From Brachycybe producta (lineage: Eukaryota; Arthropoda; Diplopoda; Playtdesmida; Andrognathidae), in contig JAUPFP010000084.1 of the NCBI GenBank assembly GCA_036925085.1, forward strand, positions 1 through 64,000: 64,000 nucleotides of DNA, given 5' to 3'. A program made the position numbers and the translations under genes. Numbering within the stretch: the first letter of the stretch is position 1; every line of letters starts with the position of its first letter. Below, piece by piece: positions 1 to 15,000 of the stretch. The notes under the pieces are model-generated. The model did no database searches. It had not been told where the DNA came from and saw only the letters and a list, made by a program, of their open reading frames with translations.

Positions 1-3000
1 CTCATGAACCTGTAACTTTGAAAATTCATAGCAAGTGAACCAGACGAGCGGGAATGGAAATTTTGGATTTGATGCATTCCCAGAAAAGTCTGGAATGCAG
101 AGATGTCTTCATTTCCAGTGTGCAATGCACGCTTCAAAAGTTACACCAGTTCAATTTGGGCGTCATTGAAGTGACTATGCTTGCTCATGAACCTGTAACT
201 TTGAAAATTCATAGCAAGTGAACCAGACGAGCGGGAATCGAAATTTTGGATTTGATGCATTCCTAGAAAAGTCTGGAATGCAGAGATGTCTTCATTTCCA
301 GTGTGCAATGCACGCTTCAAAAGTTACACCAGTTCAAAGTGGGCGTCATTGAAGTGACTATGCTTGCTCATGAACCTGTAACTTTGAAAATTCATAGCAA
401 GTGAACCAGACGAGCGGGAATGGAAATTTTGGATTTGATGCATTCCCAGAAAAGTCTGGAATGCAGAGATGTCTTCATTTCCAGTGTGCAATGCACGCTT
501 CAAAGTTACACCAGTTCAATTTGGGCGTCATTGAAGTGACTATGCTTGCTCATGAACCTGTAACTTTGAAAATTCATAGCAAGTGAACCAGACGAGCGGG
601 AATCGAAATTTTGGATTTGATGCATTCCTAGAAAAGTCTGGAATGCAGAGATGTCTTCATTTCCAGTGTGCAATGCACGCTTCAAAAGTTACACCAGTTC
701 AAAGTGGGCGTCATTGAAGTGACTATGCTTGCTCATGAACCTGTAACTTTGAAAATTCATAGCAAGTGAACCAGACGAGCGGGAATGGAAATTTTGGATT
801 TGATGCATTCCCAGAAAAGTCTGGAATGCAGAGATGTCTTCATTTCCAGTGTGCAATGCACGCTTCAAAAGTTACACCAGTTCAATTTGGGCGTCATTGA
901 AGTGACTATGCTTGCTCATGAACCTGTAACTTTGAAAATTCATAGCAAGTGAACCAGACGAGCGGGAATCGAAATTTTGGATTTGATGCATTCCTAGAAA
1001 AGTCTGGAATGCAGAGATGTCTTCATTTCCAGTGTGCAATGCACGCTTCAAAAGTTACACCAGTTCAAAGTGGGCGTCATTGAAGTGACTATGCTTGCTC
1101 ATGAACCTGTAACTTTGAAAATTCATAGCAAGTGAACCAGACGAGCGGGAATGGAAATTTTGGATTTGATGCATTCCCAGAAAAGTCTGGAATGCAGAGA
1201 TGTCTTCATTTCCAGTGTGCAATGCACGCTTCAAAAGTTACACCAGTTCAATTTGGGCGTCATTGAAGTGACTATGCTTGCTCATGAACCTGTAACTTTG
1301 AAAATTCATAGCAAGTGAACCAGACGAGCGGGAATGGAAATTTTGGATTTGATGCATTCCCAGATAAGTCTGGAATGCAGAGATGTCTTCATTTCCAGTG
1401 TGCAATGCACGCTTCAAAAGTTACACCAGTTCAATTTGGGCGTCATTGAAGTGACTATGCTTGCTCATGAACCTGTAACTTTGAAAATTCATAGCAAGTG
1501 AACCAGACGAGCGGGAATGGAAATTTTGGATTTGATGCATTCCCAGAAAAGTCTGGAATGCAGAGATGTCTTCATTTCCAGTGTGCAATGCACGCTTCAA
1601 AAGTTACACCAGTTCAAAGTGGGCGTCATTGAAGTGACTATGCTTGCTCATGAACCTGTAACTTTGAAAATTCATAGCAAGTGAACCAGACGAGCGGGAA
1701 TGGAAATTTTGGATTTGATGCATTCCCAGAAAAGTCTGGAATGCAGAGATGTCTTCATTTCCAGTGTGCAATGCACGCTTCAAAAGTTACACCAGTTCAA
1801 AGTGGGCGTCATTGAAGTGACTATGCTTACTCATGAACCTGTAACTTTGAAAATTCATAGCAAGTGAACCAGACGAGCGGGAATCGAAATTTTGGATTTG
1901 ATGCATTCCCAGAAAAGTCTGGAATGCAGAGATGTCTTCATTTCCAGTGTGCAATGCACGCTTCAAAAGTTACACCAGTTCAATTTGGGCGTCATTGAAG
2001 TGACTATGCTTGCTCATGAACCTGTAACTTTGAAAATTCATAGCAAGTGAACCAGACGAGCGGGAATCGAAATTTTGGATTTGATGCATTCCTAGAAAAG
2101 TCTGGAATGCAGAGATGTCTTCATTTCCAGTGTGCAATGCACGCTTCAAAAGTTACACCAGTTCAAAGTGGGCGTCATTGAAGTGACTATGCTTGCTCAT
2201 GAACCTGTAACTTTGAAAATTCATAGCAAGTGAACCAGACGAGCGGGAATGGAAATTTTGGATTTGATGCATTCCCAGAAAAGTCTGGAATGCAGAGATG
2301 TCTTCATTTCCAGTGTGCAATGCACGCTTCAAAAGTTACACCAGTTCAATTTGGGCGTCATTGAAGTGACTATGCTTGCTCATGAACCTGTAACTTTGAA
2401 AATTCATAGCAAGTGAACCAGACGAGCGGGAATGGAAATTTTGGATTTGATGCATTCCCAGATAAGTCTGGAATGCAGAGATGTCTTCATTTCCAGTGTG
2501 CAATGCACGCTTCAAAAGTTACACCAGTTCAATTTGGGCGTCATTGAAGTGACTATGCTTGCTCATGAACCTGTAACTTTGAAAATTCATAGCAAGTGAA
2601 CCAGACGAGCGGGAATGGAAATTTTGGATTTGATGCATTCCCAGAAAAGTCTGGAATGCAGAGATGTCTTCATTTCCAGTGTGCAATGCACGCTTCAAAA
2701 GTTACACCAGTTCAAAGTGGGCGTCATTGAAGTGACTATGCTTGCTCATGAACCTGTAACTTTGAAAATTCATAGCAAGTGAACCAGACGAGCGGGAATG
2801 GAAATTTTGGATTTGATGCATTCCCAGAAAAGTCTGGAATGCAGAGATGTCTTCATTTCCAGTGTGCAATGCACGCTTCAAAAGTTACACCAGTTCAAAG
2901 TGGGCGTCATTGAAGTGACTATGCTTACTCATGAACCTGTAACTTTGAAAATTCATAGCAAGTGAACCAGACGAGCGGGAATCGAAATTTTGGATTTGAT

Positions 3001-6000
3001 GCATTCCTAGAAAAGTCTGGAATGCAGAGATGTCTTCATTTCCAGTGTGCAATGCACGCTTCAAAAGTTACACCAGTTCAAAGTGGGCGTCATTGAAGTG
3101 ACTATGCTTGCTCATGAACCTGTAACTTTGAAAATTCATAGCAAGTGAACCAGACGAGCGGGAATGGAAATTTTGGATTTGATGCATTCCCAGAAAAGTC
3201 TGGAATGCAGAGATGTCTTCATTTCCAGTGTGCAATGCACGCTTCAAAAGTTACACCAGTTCAATTTGGGCGTCATTGAAGTGACTATGCTTGCTCATGA
3301 ACCTGTAACTTTGAAAATTCATAGCAAGTGAACCAGACGAGCGGGAATCGAAATTTTGGATTTGATGCATTCCTAGAAAAGTCTGGAATGCAGAGATGTC
3401 TTCATTTCCAGTGTGCAATGCACGCTTCAAAAGTTACACCAGTTCAAAGTGGGCGTCATTGAAGTGACTATGCTTGCTCATGAACCTGTAACTTTGAAAA
3501 TTCATAGCAAGTGAACCAGACGAGCGGGAATGGAAATTTTGGATTTGATGCATTCCCAGAAAAGTCTGGAATGCAGAGATGTCTTCATTTCCAGTGTGCA
3601 ATGCACGCTTCAAAAGTTACACCAGTTCAAAGTGGGCGTCATTGAAGTGACTATGCTTACTCATGAACCTGTAACTTTGAAAATTCATAGCAAGTGAACC
3701 AGACGAGCGGGAATCGAAATTTTGGATTTGATGCATTCCTAGAAAAGTCTGGAATGCAGAGATGTCTTCATTTCCAGTGTGCAATGCACGCTTCAAAAGT
3801 TACACCAGTTCAAAGTGGGCGTCATTGAAGTGACTATGCTTGCTCATGAACCTGTAACTTTGAAAATTCATAGCAAGTGAACCAGACGAGCGGGAATGGA
3901 AATTTTGGATTTGATGCATTCCTAGAAAAGTCTGGAATGCAGAGATGTCTTCATTTCCAGTGTGCAATGCACGCTTCAAAAGTTACACCAGTTCAAAGTG
4001 GGCGTCATTGAAGTGACTATGCTTACTCATGAACCTGTAACTTTGAAAATTCATAGCAAGTGAACCAGACGAGCGGGAATCGAAATTTTGGATTTGATGC
4101 ATTCCTAGAAAAGTCTGGAATGCAGAGATGTCTTCATTTCCAGTGTGCAATGCACGCTTCAAAAGTTACACCAGTTCAAAGTGGGCGTCATTGAAGTGAC
4201 TATGCTTGCTCATGAACCTGTAACTTTGAAAATTCATAGCAAGTGAACCAGACGAGCGGGAATGGAAATTTTGGATTTGATGCATTCCCAGAAAAGTCTG
4301 GAATGCAGAGATGTCTTCATTTCCAGTGTGCAATGCACGCTTCAAAAGTTACACCAGTTCAAAGTGGGCGTCATTGAAGTGACTATGCTTACTCATGAAC
4401 CTGTAACTTTGAAAATTCATAGCAAGTGAACCAGACGAGCGGGAATCGAAATTTTGGATTTGATGCATTCCTAGAAAAGTCTGGAATGCAGAGATGTCTT
4501 CATTTCCAGTGTGCAATGCACGCTTCAAAAGTTACACCAGTTCAAAGTGGGCGTCATTGAAGTGACTATGCTTACTCATGAACCTGTAACTTTGAAAATT
4601 CATAGCAAGTGAACCAGACGAGCGGGAATCGAAATTTTGGATTTGATGCATTCCTAGAAAAGTCTGGAATGCAGAGATGTCTTCATTTCCAGTGTGCAAT
4701 GCACGCTTCAAAAGTTACACCAGTTCAAAGTGGGCGTCATTGAAGTGACTATGCTTGCTCATGAACCTGTAACTTTGAAAATTCATAGCAAGTGAACCAG
4801 ACGAGCGGGAATGGAAATTTTGGATTTGATGCATTCCTAGAAAAGTCTGGAATGCAGAGATGTCTTCATTTCCAGTGTGCAATGCACGCTTCAAAAGTTA
4901 CACCAGTTCAAAGTGGGCGTCATTGAAGTGACTATGCTTACTCATGAACCTGTAACTTTGAAAATTCATAGCAAGTGAACCAGACGAGCGGGAATCGAAA
5001 TTTTGGATTTGATGCATTCCTAGAAAAGTCTGGAATGCAGAGATGTCTTCATTTCCAGTGTGCAATGCACGCTTCAAAAGTTACACCAGTTCAAAGTGGG
5101 CGTCATTGAAGTGACTATGCTTACTCATGAACCTGTAACTTTGAAAATTCATAGCAAGTGAACCAGACGAGCGGGAATCGAAATTTTGGATTTGATGCAT
5201 TCCTAGAAAAGTCTGGAATGCAGAGATGTCTTCATTTCCAGTGTGCAATGCACGCTTCAAAAGTTACACCAGTTCAAAGTGGGCGTCATTGAAGTGACTA
5301 TGCTTGCTCATGAACCTGTAACTTTGAAAATTCATAGCAAGTGAACCAGACGAGCGGGAATGGAAATTTTGGATTTGATGCATTCCTAGAAAAGTCTGGA
5401 ATGCAGAGATGTCTTCATTTCCAGTGTGCAATGCACGCTTCAAAAGTTACACCAGTTCAAAGTGGGCGTCATTGAAGTGACTATGCTTGCTCATGAACCT
5501 GTAACTTTGAAAATTCATAGCAAGTGAACCAGACGAGCGGGAATGGAAATTTTGGATTTGATGCATTCCTAGAAAAGTCTGGAATGCAGAGATGTCTTCA
5601 TTTCCAGTGTGCAATGCACGCTTCAAAAGTTACACCAGTTCAAAGTGGGCGTCATTGAAGTGACTATGCTTACTCATGAACCTGTAACTTTGAAAATTCA
5701 TAGCAAGTGAACCAGACGAGCGGGAATCGAAATTTTGGATTTGATGCATTCCTAGAAAAGTCTGGAATGCAGAGATGTCTTCATTTCCAGTGTGCAATGC
5801 ACGCTTCAAAAGTTACACCAGTTCAAAGTGGGCGTCATTGAAGTGACTATGCTTGCTCATGAACCTGTAACTTTGAAAATTCATAGCAAGTGAACCAGAC
5901 GAGCGGGAATGGAAATTTTGGATTTGATGCATTCCCAGAAAAGTCTGGAATGCAGAGATGTCTTCATTTCCAGTGTGCAATGCACGCTTCAAAAGTTACA

Positions 6001-9000
6001 CCAGTTCAAAGTGGGCGTCATTGAAGTGACTATGCTTACTCATGAACCTGTAACTTTGAAAATTCATAGCAAGTGAACCAGACGAGCGGGAATCGAAATT
6101 TTGGATTTGATGCATTCCTAGAAAAGTCTGGAATGCAGAGATGTCTTCATTTCCAGTGTGCAATGCACGCTTCAAAAGTTACACCAGTTCAAAGTGGGCG
6201 TCATTGAAGTGACTATGCTTACTCATGAACCTGTAACTTTGAAAATTCATAGCAAGTGAACCAGACGAGCGGGAATCGAAATTTTGGATTTGATGCATTC
6301 CTAGAAAAGTCTGGAATGCAGAGATGTCTTCATTTCCAGTGTGCAATGCACGCTTCAAAAGTTACACCAGTTCAAAGTGGGCGTCATTGAAGTGACTATG
6401 CTTGCTCATGAACCTGTAACTTTGAAAATTCATAGCAAGTGAACCAGACGAGCGGGAATCGAAATTTTGGATTTGATGCATTCCTAGAAAAGTCTGGAAT
6501 GCAGAGATGTCTTCATTTCCAGTGTGCAATGCACGCTTCAAAAGTTACACCAGTTCAATTTGGGCGTCATTGAAGTGACTATGCTTGCTCATGAACCTGT
6601 AACTTTGAAAATTCATAGCAAGTGAACCAGACGAGCGGGAATGGAAATTTTGGATTTGATGCATTCCCAGAAAAGTCTGGAATGCAGAGATGTCTTCATT
6701 TCCAGTGTGCAATGCACGCTTCAAAAGTTACACCAGTTCAAAGTGGGCGTCATTGAAGTGACTATGCTTACTCATGAACCTGTAACTTTGAAAATTCATA
6801 GCAAGTGAACCAGACGAGCGGGAATCGAAATTTTGGATTTGATGCATTCCTAGAAAAGTCTGGAATGCAGAGATGTCTTCATTTCCAGTGTGCAATGCAC
6901 GCTTCAAAAGTTACACCAGTTCAAAGTGGGCGTCATTGAAGTGACTATGCTTACTCATGAACCTGTAACTTTGAAAATTCATAGCAAGTGAACCAGACGA
7001 GCGGGAATCGAAATTTTGGATTTGATGCATTCCTAGAAAAGTCTGGAATGCAGAGATGTCTTCATTTCCAGTGTGCAATGCACGCTTCAAAAGTTACACC
7101 AGTTCAATTTGGGCGTCATTGAAGTGACTATGCTTGCTCATGAACCTGTAACTTTGAAAATTCATAGCAAGTGAACCAGACGAGCGGGAATGGAAATTTT
7201 GGATTTGATGCATTCCCAGAAAAGTCTGGAATGCAGAGATGTCTTCATTTCCAGTGTGCAATGCACGCTTCAAAAGTTACACCAGTTCAAAGTGGGCGTC
7301 ATTGAAGTGACTATGCTTACTCATGAACCTGTAACTTTGAAAATTCATAGCAAGTGAACCAGACGAGCGGGAATCGAAATTTTGGATTTGATGCATTCCT
7401 AGAAAAGTCTGGAATGCAGAGATGTCTTCATTTCCAGTGTGCAATGCACGCTTCAAAAGTTACACCAGTTCAAAGTGGGCGTCATTGAAGTGACTATGCT
7501 TGCTCATGAACCTGTAACTTTGAAAATTCATAGCAAGTGAACCAGACGAGCGGGAATGGAAATTTTGGATTTGATGCATTCCTAGAAAAGTCTGGAATGC
7601 AGAGATGTCTTCATTTCCAGTGTGCAATGCACGCTTCAAAAGTTACACCAGTTCAAAGTGGGCGTCATTGAAGTGACTATGCTTACTCATGAACCTGTAA
7701 CTTTGAAAATTCATAGCAAGTGAACCAGACGAGCGGGAATCGAAATTTTGGATTTGATGCATTCCTAGAAAAGTCTGGAATGCAGAGATGTCTTCATTTC
7801 CAGTGTGCAATGCACGCTTCAAAAGTTACACCAGTTCAAAGTGGGCGTCATTGAAGTGACTATGCTTGCTCATGAACCTGTAACTTTGAAAATTCATAGC
7901 AAGTGAACCAGACGAGCGGGAATGGAAATTTTGGATTTGATGCATTCCCAGAAAAGTCTGGAATGCAGAGATGTCTTCATTTCCAGTGTGCAATGCACGC
8001 TTCAAAAGTTACACCAGTTCAAAGTGGGCGTCATTGAAGTGACTATGCTTACTCATGAACCTGTAACTTTGAAAATTCATAGCAAGTGAACCAGACGAGC
8101 GGGAATCGAAATTTTGGATTTGATGCATTCCTAGAAAAGTCTGGAATGCAGAGATGTCTTCATTTCCAGTGTGCAATGCACGCTTCAAAAGTTACACCAG
8201 TTCAAAGTGGGCGTCATTGAAGTGACTATGCTTACTCATGAACCTGTAACTTTGAAAATTCATAGCAAGTGAACCAGACGAGCGGGAATCGAAATTTTGG
8301 ATTTGATGCATTCCTAGAAAAGTCTGGAATGCAGAGATGTCTTCATTTCCAGTGTGCAATGCACGCTTCAAAAGTTACACCAGTTCAAAGTGGGCGTCAT
8401 TGAAGTGACTATGCTTGCTCATGAACCTGTAACTTTGAAAATTCATAGCAAGTGAACCAGACGAGCGGGAATGGAAATTTTGGATTTGATGCATTCCTAG
8501 AAAAGTCTGGAATGCAGAGATGTCTTCATTTCCAGTGTGCAATGCACGCTTCAAAAGTTACACCAGTTCAAAGTGGGCGTCATTGAAGTGACTATGCTTA
8601 CTCATGAACCTGTAACTTTGAAAATTCATAGCAAGTGAACCAGACGAGCGGGAATCGAAATTTTGGATTTGATGCATTCCTAGAAAAGTCTGGAATGCAG
8701 AGATGTCTTCATTTCCAGTGTGCAATGCACGCTTCAAAAGTTACACCAGTTCAAAGTGGGCGTCATTGAAGTGACTATGCTTACTCATGAACCTGTAACT
8801 TTGAAAATTCATAGCAAGTGAACCAGACGAGCGGGAATCGAAATTTTGGATTTGATGCATTCCTAGAAAAGTCTGGAATGCAGAGATGTCTTCATTTCCA
8901 GTGTGCAATGCACGCTTCAAAAGTTACACCAGTTCAAAGTGGGCGTCATTGAAGTGACTATGCTTGCTCATGAACCTGTAACTTTGAAAATTCATAGCAA

Positions 9001-12000
9001 GTGAACCAGACGAGCGGGAATGGAAATTTTGGATTTGATGCATTCCTAGAAAAGTCTGGAATGCAGAGATGTCTTCATTTCCAGTGTGCAATGCACGCTT
9101 CAAAAGTTACACCAGTTCAAAGTGGGCGTCATTGAAGTGACTATGCTTACTCATGAACCTGTAACTTTGAAAATTCATAGCAAGTGAACCAGACGAGCGG
9201 GAATCGAAATTTTGGATTTGATGCATTCCTAGAAAAGTCTGGAATGCAGAGATGTCTTCATTTCCAGTGTGCAATGCACGCTTCAAAAGTTACACCAGTT
9301 CAAAGTGGGCGTCATTGAAGTGACTATGCTTGCTCATGAACCTGTAACTTTGAAAATTCATAGCAAGTGAACCAGACGAGCGGGAATGGAAATTTTGGAT
9401 TTGATGCATTCCTAGAAAAGTCTGGAATGCAGAGATGTCTTCATTTCCAGTGTGCAATGCACGCTTCAAAAGTTACACCAGTTCAAAGTGGGCGTCATTG
9501 AAGTGACTATGCTTACTCATGAACCTGTAACTTTGAAAATTCATAGCAAGTGAACCAGACGAGCGGGAATCGAAATTTTGGATTTGATGCATTCCTAGAA
9601 AAGTCTGGAATGCAGAGATGTCTTCATTTCCAGTGTGCAATGCACGCTTCAAAAGTTACACCAGTTCAAAGTGGGCGTCATTGAAGTGACTATGCTTGCT
9701 CATGAACCTGTAACTTTGAAAATTCATAGCAAGTGAACCAGACGAGCGGGAATGGAAATTTTGGATTTGATGCATTCCCAGAAAAGTCTGGAATGCAGAG
9801 ATGTCTTCATTTCCAGTGTGCAATGCACGCTTCAAAAGTTACACCAGTTCAAAGTGGGCGTCATTGAAGTGACTATGCTTACTCATGAACCTGTAACTTT
9901 GAAAATTCATAGCAAGTGAACCAGACGAGCGGGAATCGAAATTTTGGATTTGATGCATTCCTAGAAAAGTCTGGAATGCAGAGATGTCTTCATTTCCAGT
10001 GTGCAATGCACGCTTCAAAAGTTACACCAGTTCAAAGTGGGCGTCATTGAAGTGACTATGCTTACTCATGAACCTGTAACTTTGAAAATTCATAGCAAGT
10101 GAACCAGACGAGCGGGAATCGAAATTTTGGATTTGATGCATTCCTAGAAAAGTCTGGAATGCAGAGATGTCTTCATTTCCAGTGTGCAATGCACGCTTCA
10201 AAAGTTACACCAGTTCAATTTGGGCGTCATTGAAGTGACTATGCTTGCTCATGAACCTGTAACTTTGAAAATTCATAGCAAGTGAACCAGACGAGCGGGA
10301 ATGGAAATTTTGGATTTGATGCATTCCCAGAAAAGTCTGGAATGCAGAGATGTCTTCATTTCCAGTGTGCAATGCACGCTTCAAAAGTTACACCCTTTCA
10401 ATTTGGGCGTCATTGAAGTGACTATGCTTGCTCATGAACCTGTAACTTTGAAAATTCATAGCAAGTGAACCAGACGAGCGGGAATGGAAATTTTGGATTT
10501 GATGCATTCCCAGAAAAGTCTGGAATGCAGAGATGTCTTCATTTCCAGTGTGCAATACACGCTTCAAAAGTTACACCAGTTCAAAGTGGGCGTCATTGAA
10601 GTGACTATGCTTGCTCATGAACCTGTAACTTTGAAAATTCATAGCAAGTGAACCAGACGAGCGGGAATGGAAATTTTGGATTTGATGCATTCCTAGAAAA
10701 GTCTGGAATGCAGAGATGTCTTCATTTCCAGTGTGCAATGCACGCTTCAAAAGTTACACCAGTTCAATTTGGGCGTCATTGAAGTGACTATGCTTGCTCA
10801 TGAACCTGTAACTTTGAAAATTCATAGCAAGTGAACCAGACGAGCGGGAATGGAAATTTTGGATTTGATGCATTCCCAGAAAAGTCTGGAATGCAGAGAT
10901 GTCTTCATTTCCAGTGTGCAATGCACGCTTCAAAAGTTACACCAGTTCAAAGTGGGCGTCATTGAAGTGACTATGCTTGCTCATGAACCTGTAACTTTGA
11001 AAATTCATAGCAAGTGAACCAGACGAGCGGGAATGGAAATTTTGGATTTGATGCATTCCTAGAAAAGTCTGGAATGCAGAGATGTCTTCATTTCCAGTGT
11101 GCAATGCACGCTTCAAAAGTTACACCAGTTCAATTTGGGCGTCATTGAAGTGACTATGCTTGCTCATGAACCTGTAACTTTGAAAATTCATAGCAAGTGA
11201 ACCAGACGAGCGGGAATGGAAATTTTGGATTTGATGCATTCCCAGAAAAGTCTGGAATGCAGAGATGTCTTCATTTCCAGTGTGCAATACACGCTTCAAA
11301 AGTTACACCAGTTCAAAGTGGGCGTCATTGAAGTGACTATGCTTGCTCATGAACCTGTAACTTTGAAAATTCATAGCAAGTGAACCAGACGAGCGGGAAT
11401 GGAAATTTTGGATTTGATGCATTCCCAGAAAAGTCTGGAATGCAGAGATGTCTTCATTTCCAGTGTGCAATGCACGCTTCAAAAGTTACACCAGTTCAAA
11501 GTGGGCGTCATTGAAGTGACTATGCTTGCTCATGAACCTGTAACTTTGAAAATTCATAGCAAGTGAACCAGACGAGCGGGAATGGAAATTTTGGATTTGA
11601 TGCATTCCTAGAAAAGTCTGGAATGCAGAGATGTCTTCATTTCCAGTGTGCAATGCACGCTTCAAAAGTTACACCAGTTCAATTTGGGCGTCATTGAAGT
11701 GACTATGCTTGCTCATGAACCTGTAACTTTGAAAATTCATAGCAAGTGAACCAGACGAGCGGGAATGGAAATTTTGGATTTGATGCATTCCCAGAAAAGT
11801 CTGGAATGCAGAGATGTCTTCATTTCCAGTGTGCAATGCACGCTTCAAAAGTTACACCAGTTCAAAGTGGGCGTCATTGAAGTGACTATGCTTACTCATG
11901 AACCTGTAACTTTGAAAATTCATAGCAAGTGAACCAGACGAGCGGGAATCGAAATTTTGGATTTGATGCATTCCTAGAAAAGTCTGGAATGCAGAGATGT

Positions 12001-15000
12001 CTTCATTTCCAGTGTGCAATGCACGCTTCAAAAGTTACACCAGTTCAAAGTGGGCGTCATTGAAGTGACTATGCTTGCTCATGAACCTGTAACTTTGAAA
12101 ATTCATAGCAAGTGAACCAGACGAGCGGGAATGGAAATTTTGGATTTGATGCATTCCTAGAAAAGTCTGGAATGCAGAGATGTCTTCATTTCCAGTGTGC
12201 AATGCACGCTTCAAAAGTTACACCAGTTCAAAGTGGGCGTCATTGAAGTGACTATGCTTACTCATGAACCTGTAACTTTGAAAATTCATAGCAAGTGAAC
12301 CAGACGAGCGGGAATCGAAATTTTGGATTTGATGCATTCCTAGAAAAGTCTGGAATGCAGAGATGTCTTCATTTCCAGTGTGCAATGCACGCTTCAAAAG
12401 TTACACCAGTTCAAAGTGGGCGTCATTGAAGTGACTATGCTTGCTCATGAACCTGTAACTTTGAAAATTCATAGCAAGTGAACCAGACGAGCGGGAATGG
12501 AAATTTTGGATTTGATGCATTCCCAGAAAAGTCTGGAATGCAGAGATGTCTTCATTTCCAGTGTGCAATGCACGCTTCAAAAGTTACACCAGTTCAAAGT
12601 GGGCGTCATTGAAGTGACTATGCTTACTCATGAACCTGTAACTTTGAAAATTCATAGCAAGTGAACCAGACGAGCGGGAATCGAAATTTTGGATTTGATG
12701 CATTCCTAGAAAAGTCTGGAATGCAGAGATGTCTTCATTTCCAGTGTGCAATGCACGCTTCAAAAGTTACACCAGTTCAAAGTGGGCGTCATTGAAGTGA
12801 CTATGCTTACTCATGAACCTGTAACTTTGAAAATTCATAGCAAGTGAACCAGACGAGCGGGAATCGAAATTTTGGATTTGATGCATTCCTAGAAAAGTCT
12901 GGAATGCAGAGATGTCTTCATTTCCAGTGTGCAATGCACGCTTCAAAAGTTACACCAGTTCAAAGTGGGCGTCATTGAAGTGACTATGCTTGCTCATGAA
13001 CCTGTAACTTTGAAAATTCATAGCAAGTGAACCAGACGAGCGGGAATGGAAATTTTGGATTTGATGCATTCCCAGAAAAGTCTGGAATGCAGAGATGTCT
13101 TCATTTCCAGTGTGCAATGCACGCTTCAAAAGTTACACCAGTTCAAAGTGGGCGTCATTGAAGTGACTATGCTTACTCATGAACCTGTAACTTTGAAAAT
13201 TCATAGCAAGTGAACCAGACGAGCGGGAATGGAAATTTTGGATTTGATGCATTCCCAGAAAAGTCTGGAATGCAGAGATGTCTTCATTTCCAGTGTGCAA
13301 TGCACGCTTCAAAAGTTACACCAGTTCAATTTGGGCGTCATTGAAGTGACTATGCTTGCTCATGAACCTGTAACTTTGAAAATTCATAGCAAGTGAACCA
13401 GACGAGCGGGAATCGAAATTTTGGATTTGATGCATTCCTAGAAAAGTCTGGAATGCAGAGATGTCTTCATTTCCAGTGTGCAATGCACGCTTCAAAAGTT
13501 ACACCAGTTCAAAGTGGGCGTCATTGAAGTGACTATGCTTACTCATGAACCTGTAACTTTGAAAATTCATAGCAAGTGAACCAGACGAGCGGGAATCGAA
13601 ATTTTGGATTTGATGCATTCCTAGAAAAGTCTGGAATGCAGAGATGTCTTCATTTCCAGTGTGCAATGCACGCTTCAAAAGTTACACCAGTTCAAAGTGG
13701 GCGTCATTGAAGTGACTATGCTTGCTCATGAACCTGTAACTTTGAAAATTCATAGCAAGTGAACCAGACGAGCGGGAATGGAAATTTTGGATTTGATGCA
13801 TTCCCAGAAAAGTCTGGAATGCAGAGATGTCTTCATTTCCAGTGTGCAATGCACGCTTCAAAAGTTACACCAGTTCAATTTGGGCGTCATTGAAGTGACT
13901 ATGCTTGCTCATGAACCTGTAACTTTGAAAATTCATAGCAAGTGAACCAGACGAGCGGGAATGGAAATTTTGGATTTGATGCATTCCCAGATAAGTCTGG
14001 AATGCAGAGATGTCTTCATTTCCAGTGTGCAATGCACGCTTCAAAAGTTACACCAGTTCAAAGTGGGCGTCATTGAAGTGACTATGCTTACTCATGAACC
14101 TGTAACTTTGAAAATTCATAGCAAGTGAACCAGACGAGCGGGAATCGAAATTTTGGATTTGATGCATTCCTAGAAAAGTCTGGAATGCAGAGATGTCTTC
14201 ATTTCCAGTGTGCAATGCACGCTTCAAAAGTTACACCAGTTCAATTTGGGCGTCATTGAAGTGACTATGCTTGCTCATGAACCTGTAACTTTGAAAATTC
14301 ATAGCAAGTGAACCAGACGAGCGGGAATGGAAATTTTGGATTTGATGCATTCCCAGAAAAGTCTGGAATGCAGAGATGTCTTCATTTCCAGTGTGCAATG
14401 CACGCTTCAAAAGTTACACCAGTTCAAAGTGGGCGTCATTGAAGTGACTATGCTTACTCATGAACCTGTAACTTTGAAAATTCATAGCAAGTGAACCAGA
14501 CGAGCGGGAATCGAAATTTTGGATTTGATGCATTCCTAGAAAAGTCTGGAATGCAGAGATGTCTTCATTTCCAGTGTGCAATGCACGCTTCAAAAGTTAC
14601 ACCAGTTCAAAGTGGGCGTCATTGAAGTGACTATGCTTGCTCATGAACCTGTAACTTTGAAAATTCATAGCAAGTGAACCAGACGAGCGGGAATGGAAAT
14701 TTTGGATTTGATGCATTCCCAGAAAAGTCTGGAATGCAGAGATGTCTTCATTTCCAGTGTGCAATGCACGCTTCAAAAGTTACACCAGTTCAAAGTGGGC
14801 GTCATTGAAGTGACTATGCTTACTCATGAACCTGTAACTTTGAAAATTCATAGCAAGTGAACCAGACGAGCGGGAATCGAAATTTTGGATTTGATGCATT
14901 CCTAGAAAAGTCTGGAATGCAGAGATGTCTTCATTTCCAGTGTGCAATGCACGCTTCAAAAGTTACACCAGTTCAAAGTGGGCGTCATTGAAGTGACTAT

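Noticed and set aside
401..586. 61-codon open frame in the satellite
   Set aside because: It exists only because of the 1-bp deletion in monomer 3; other monomers carry stops in the matching frames.
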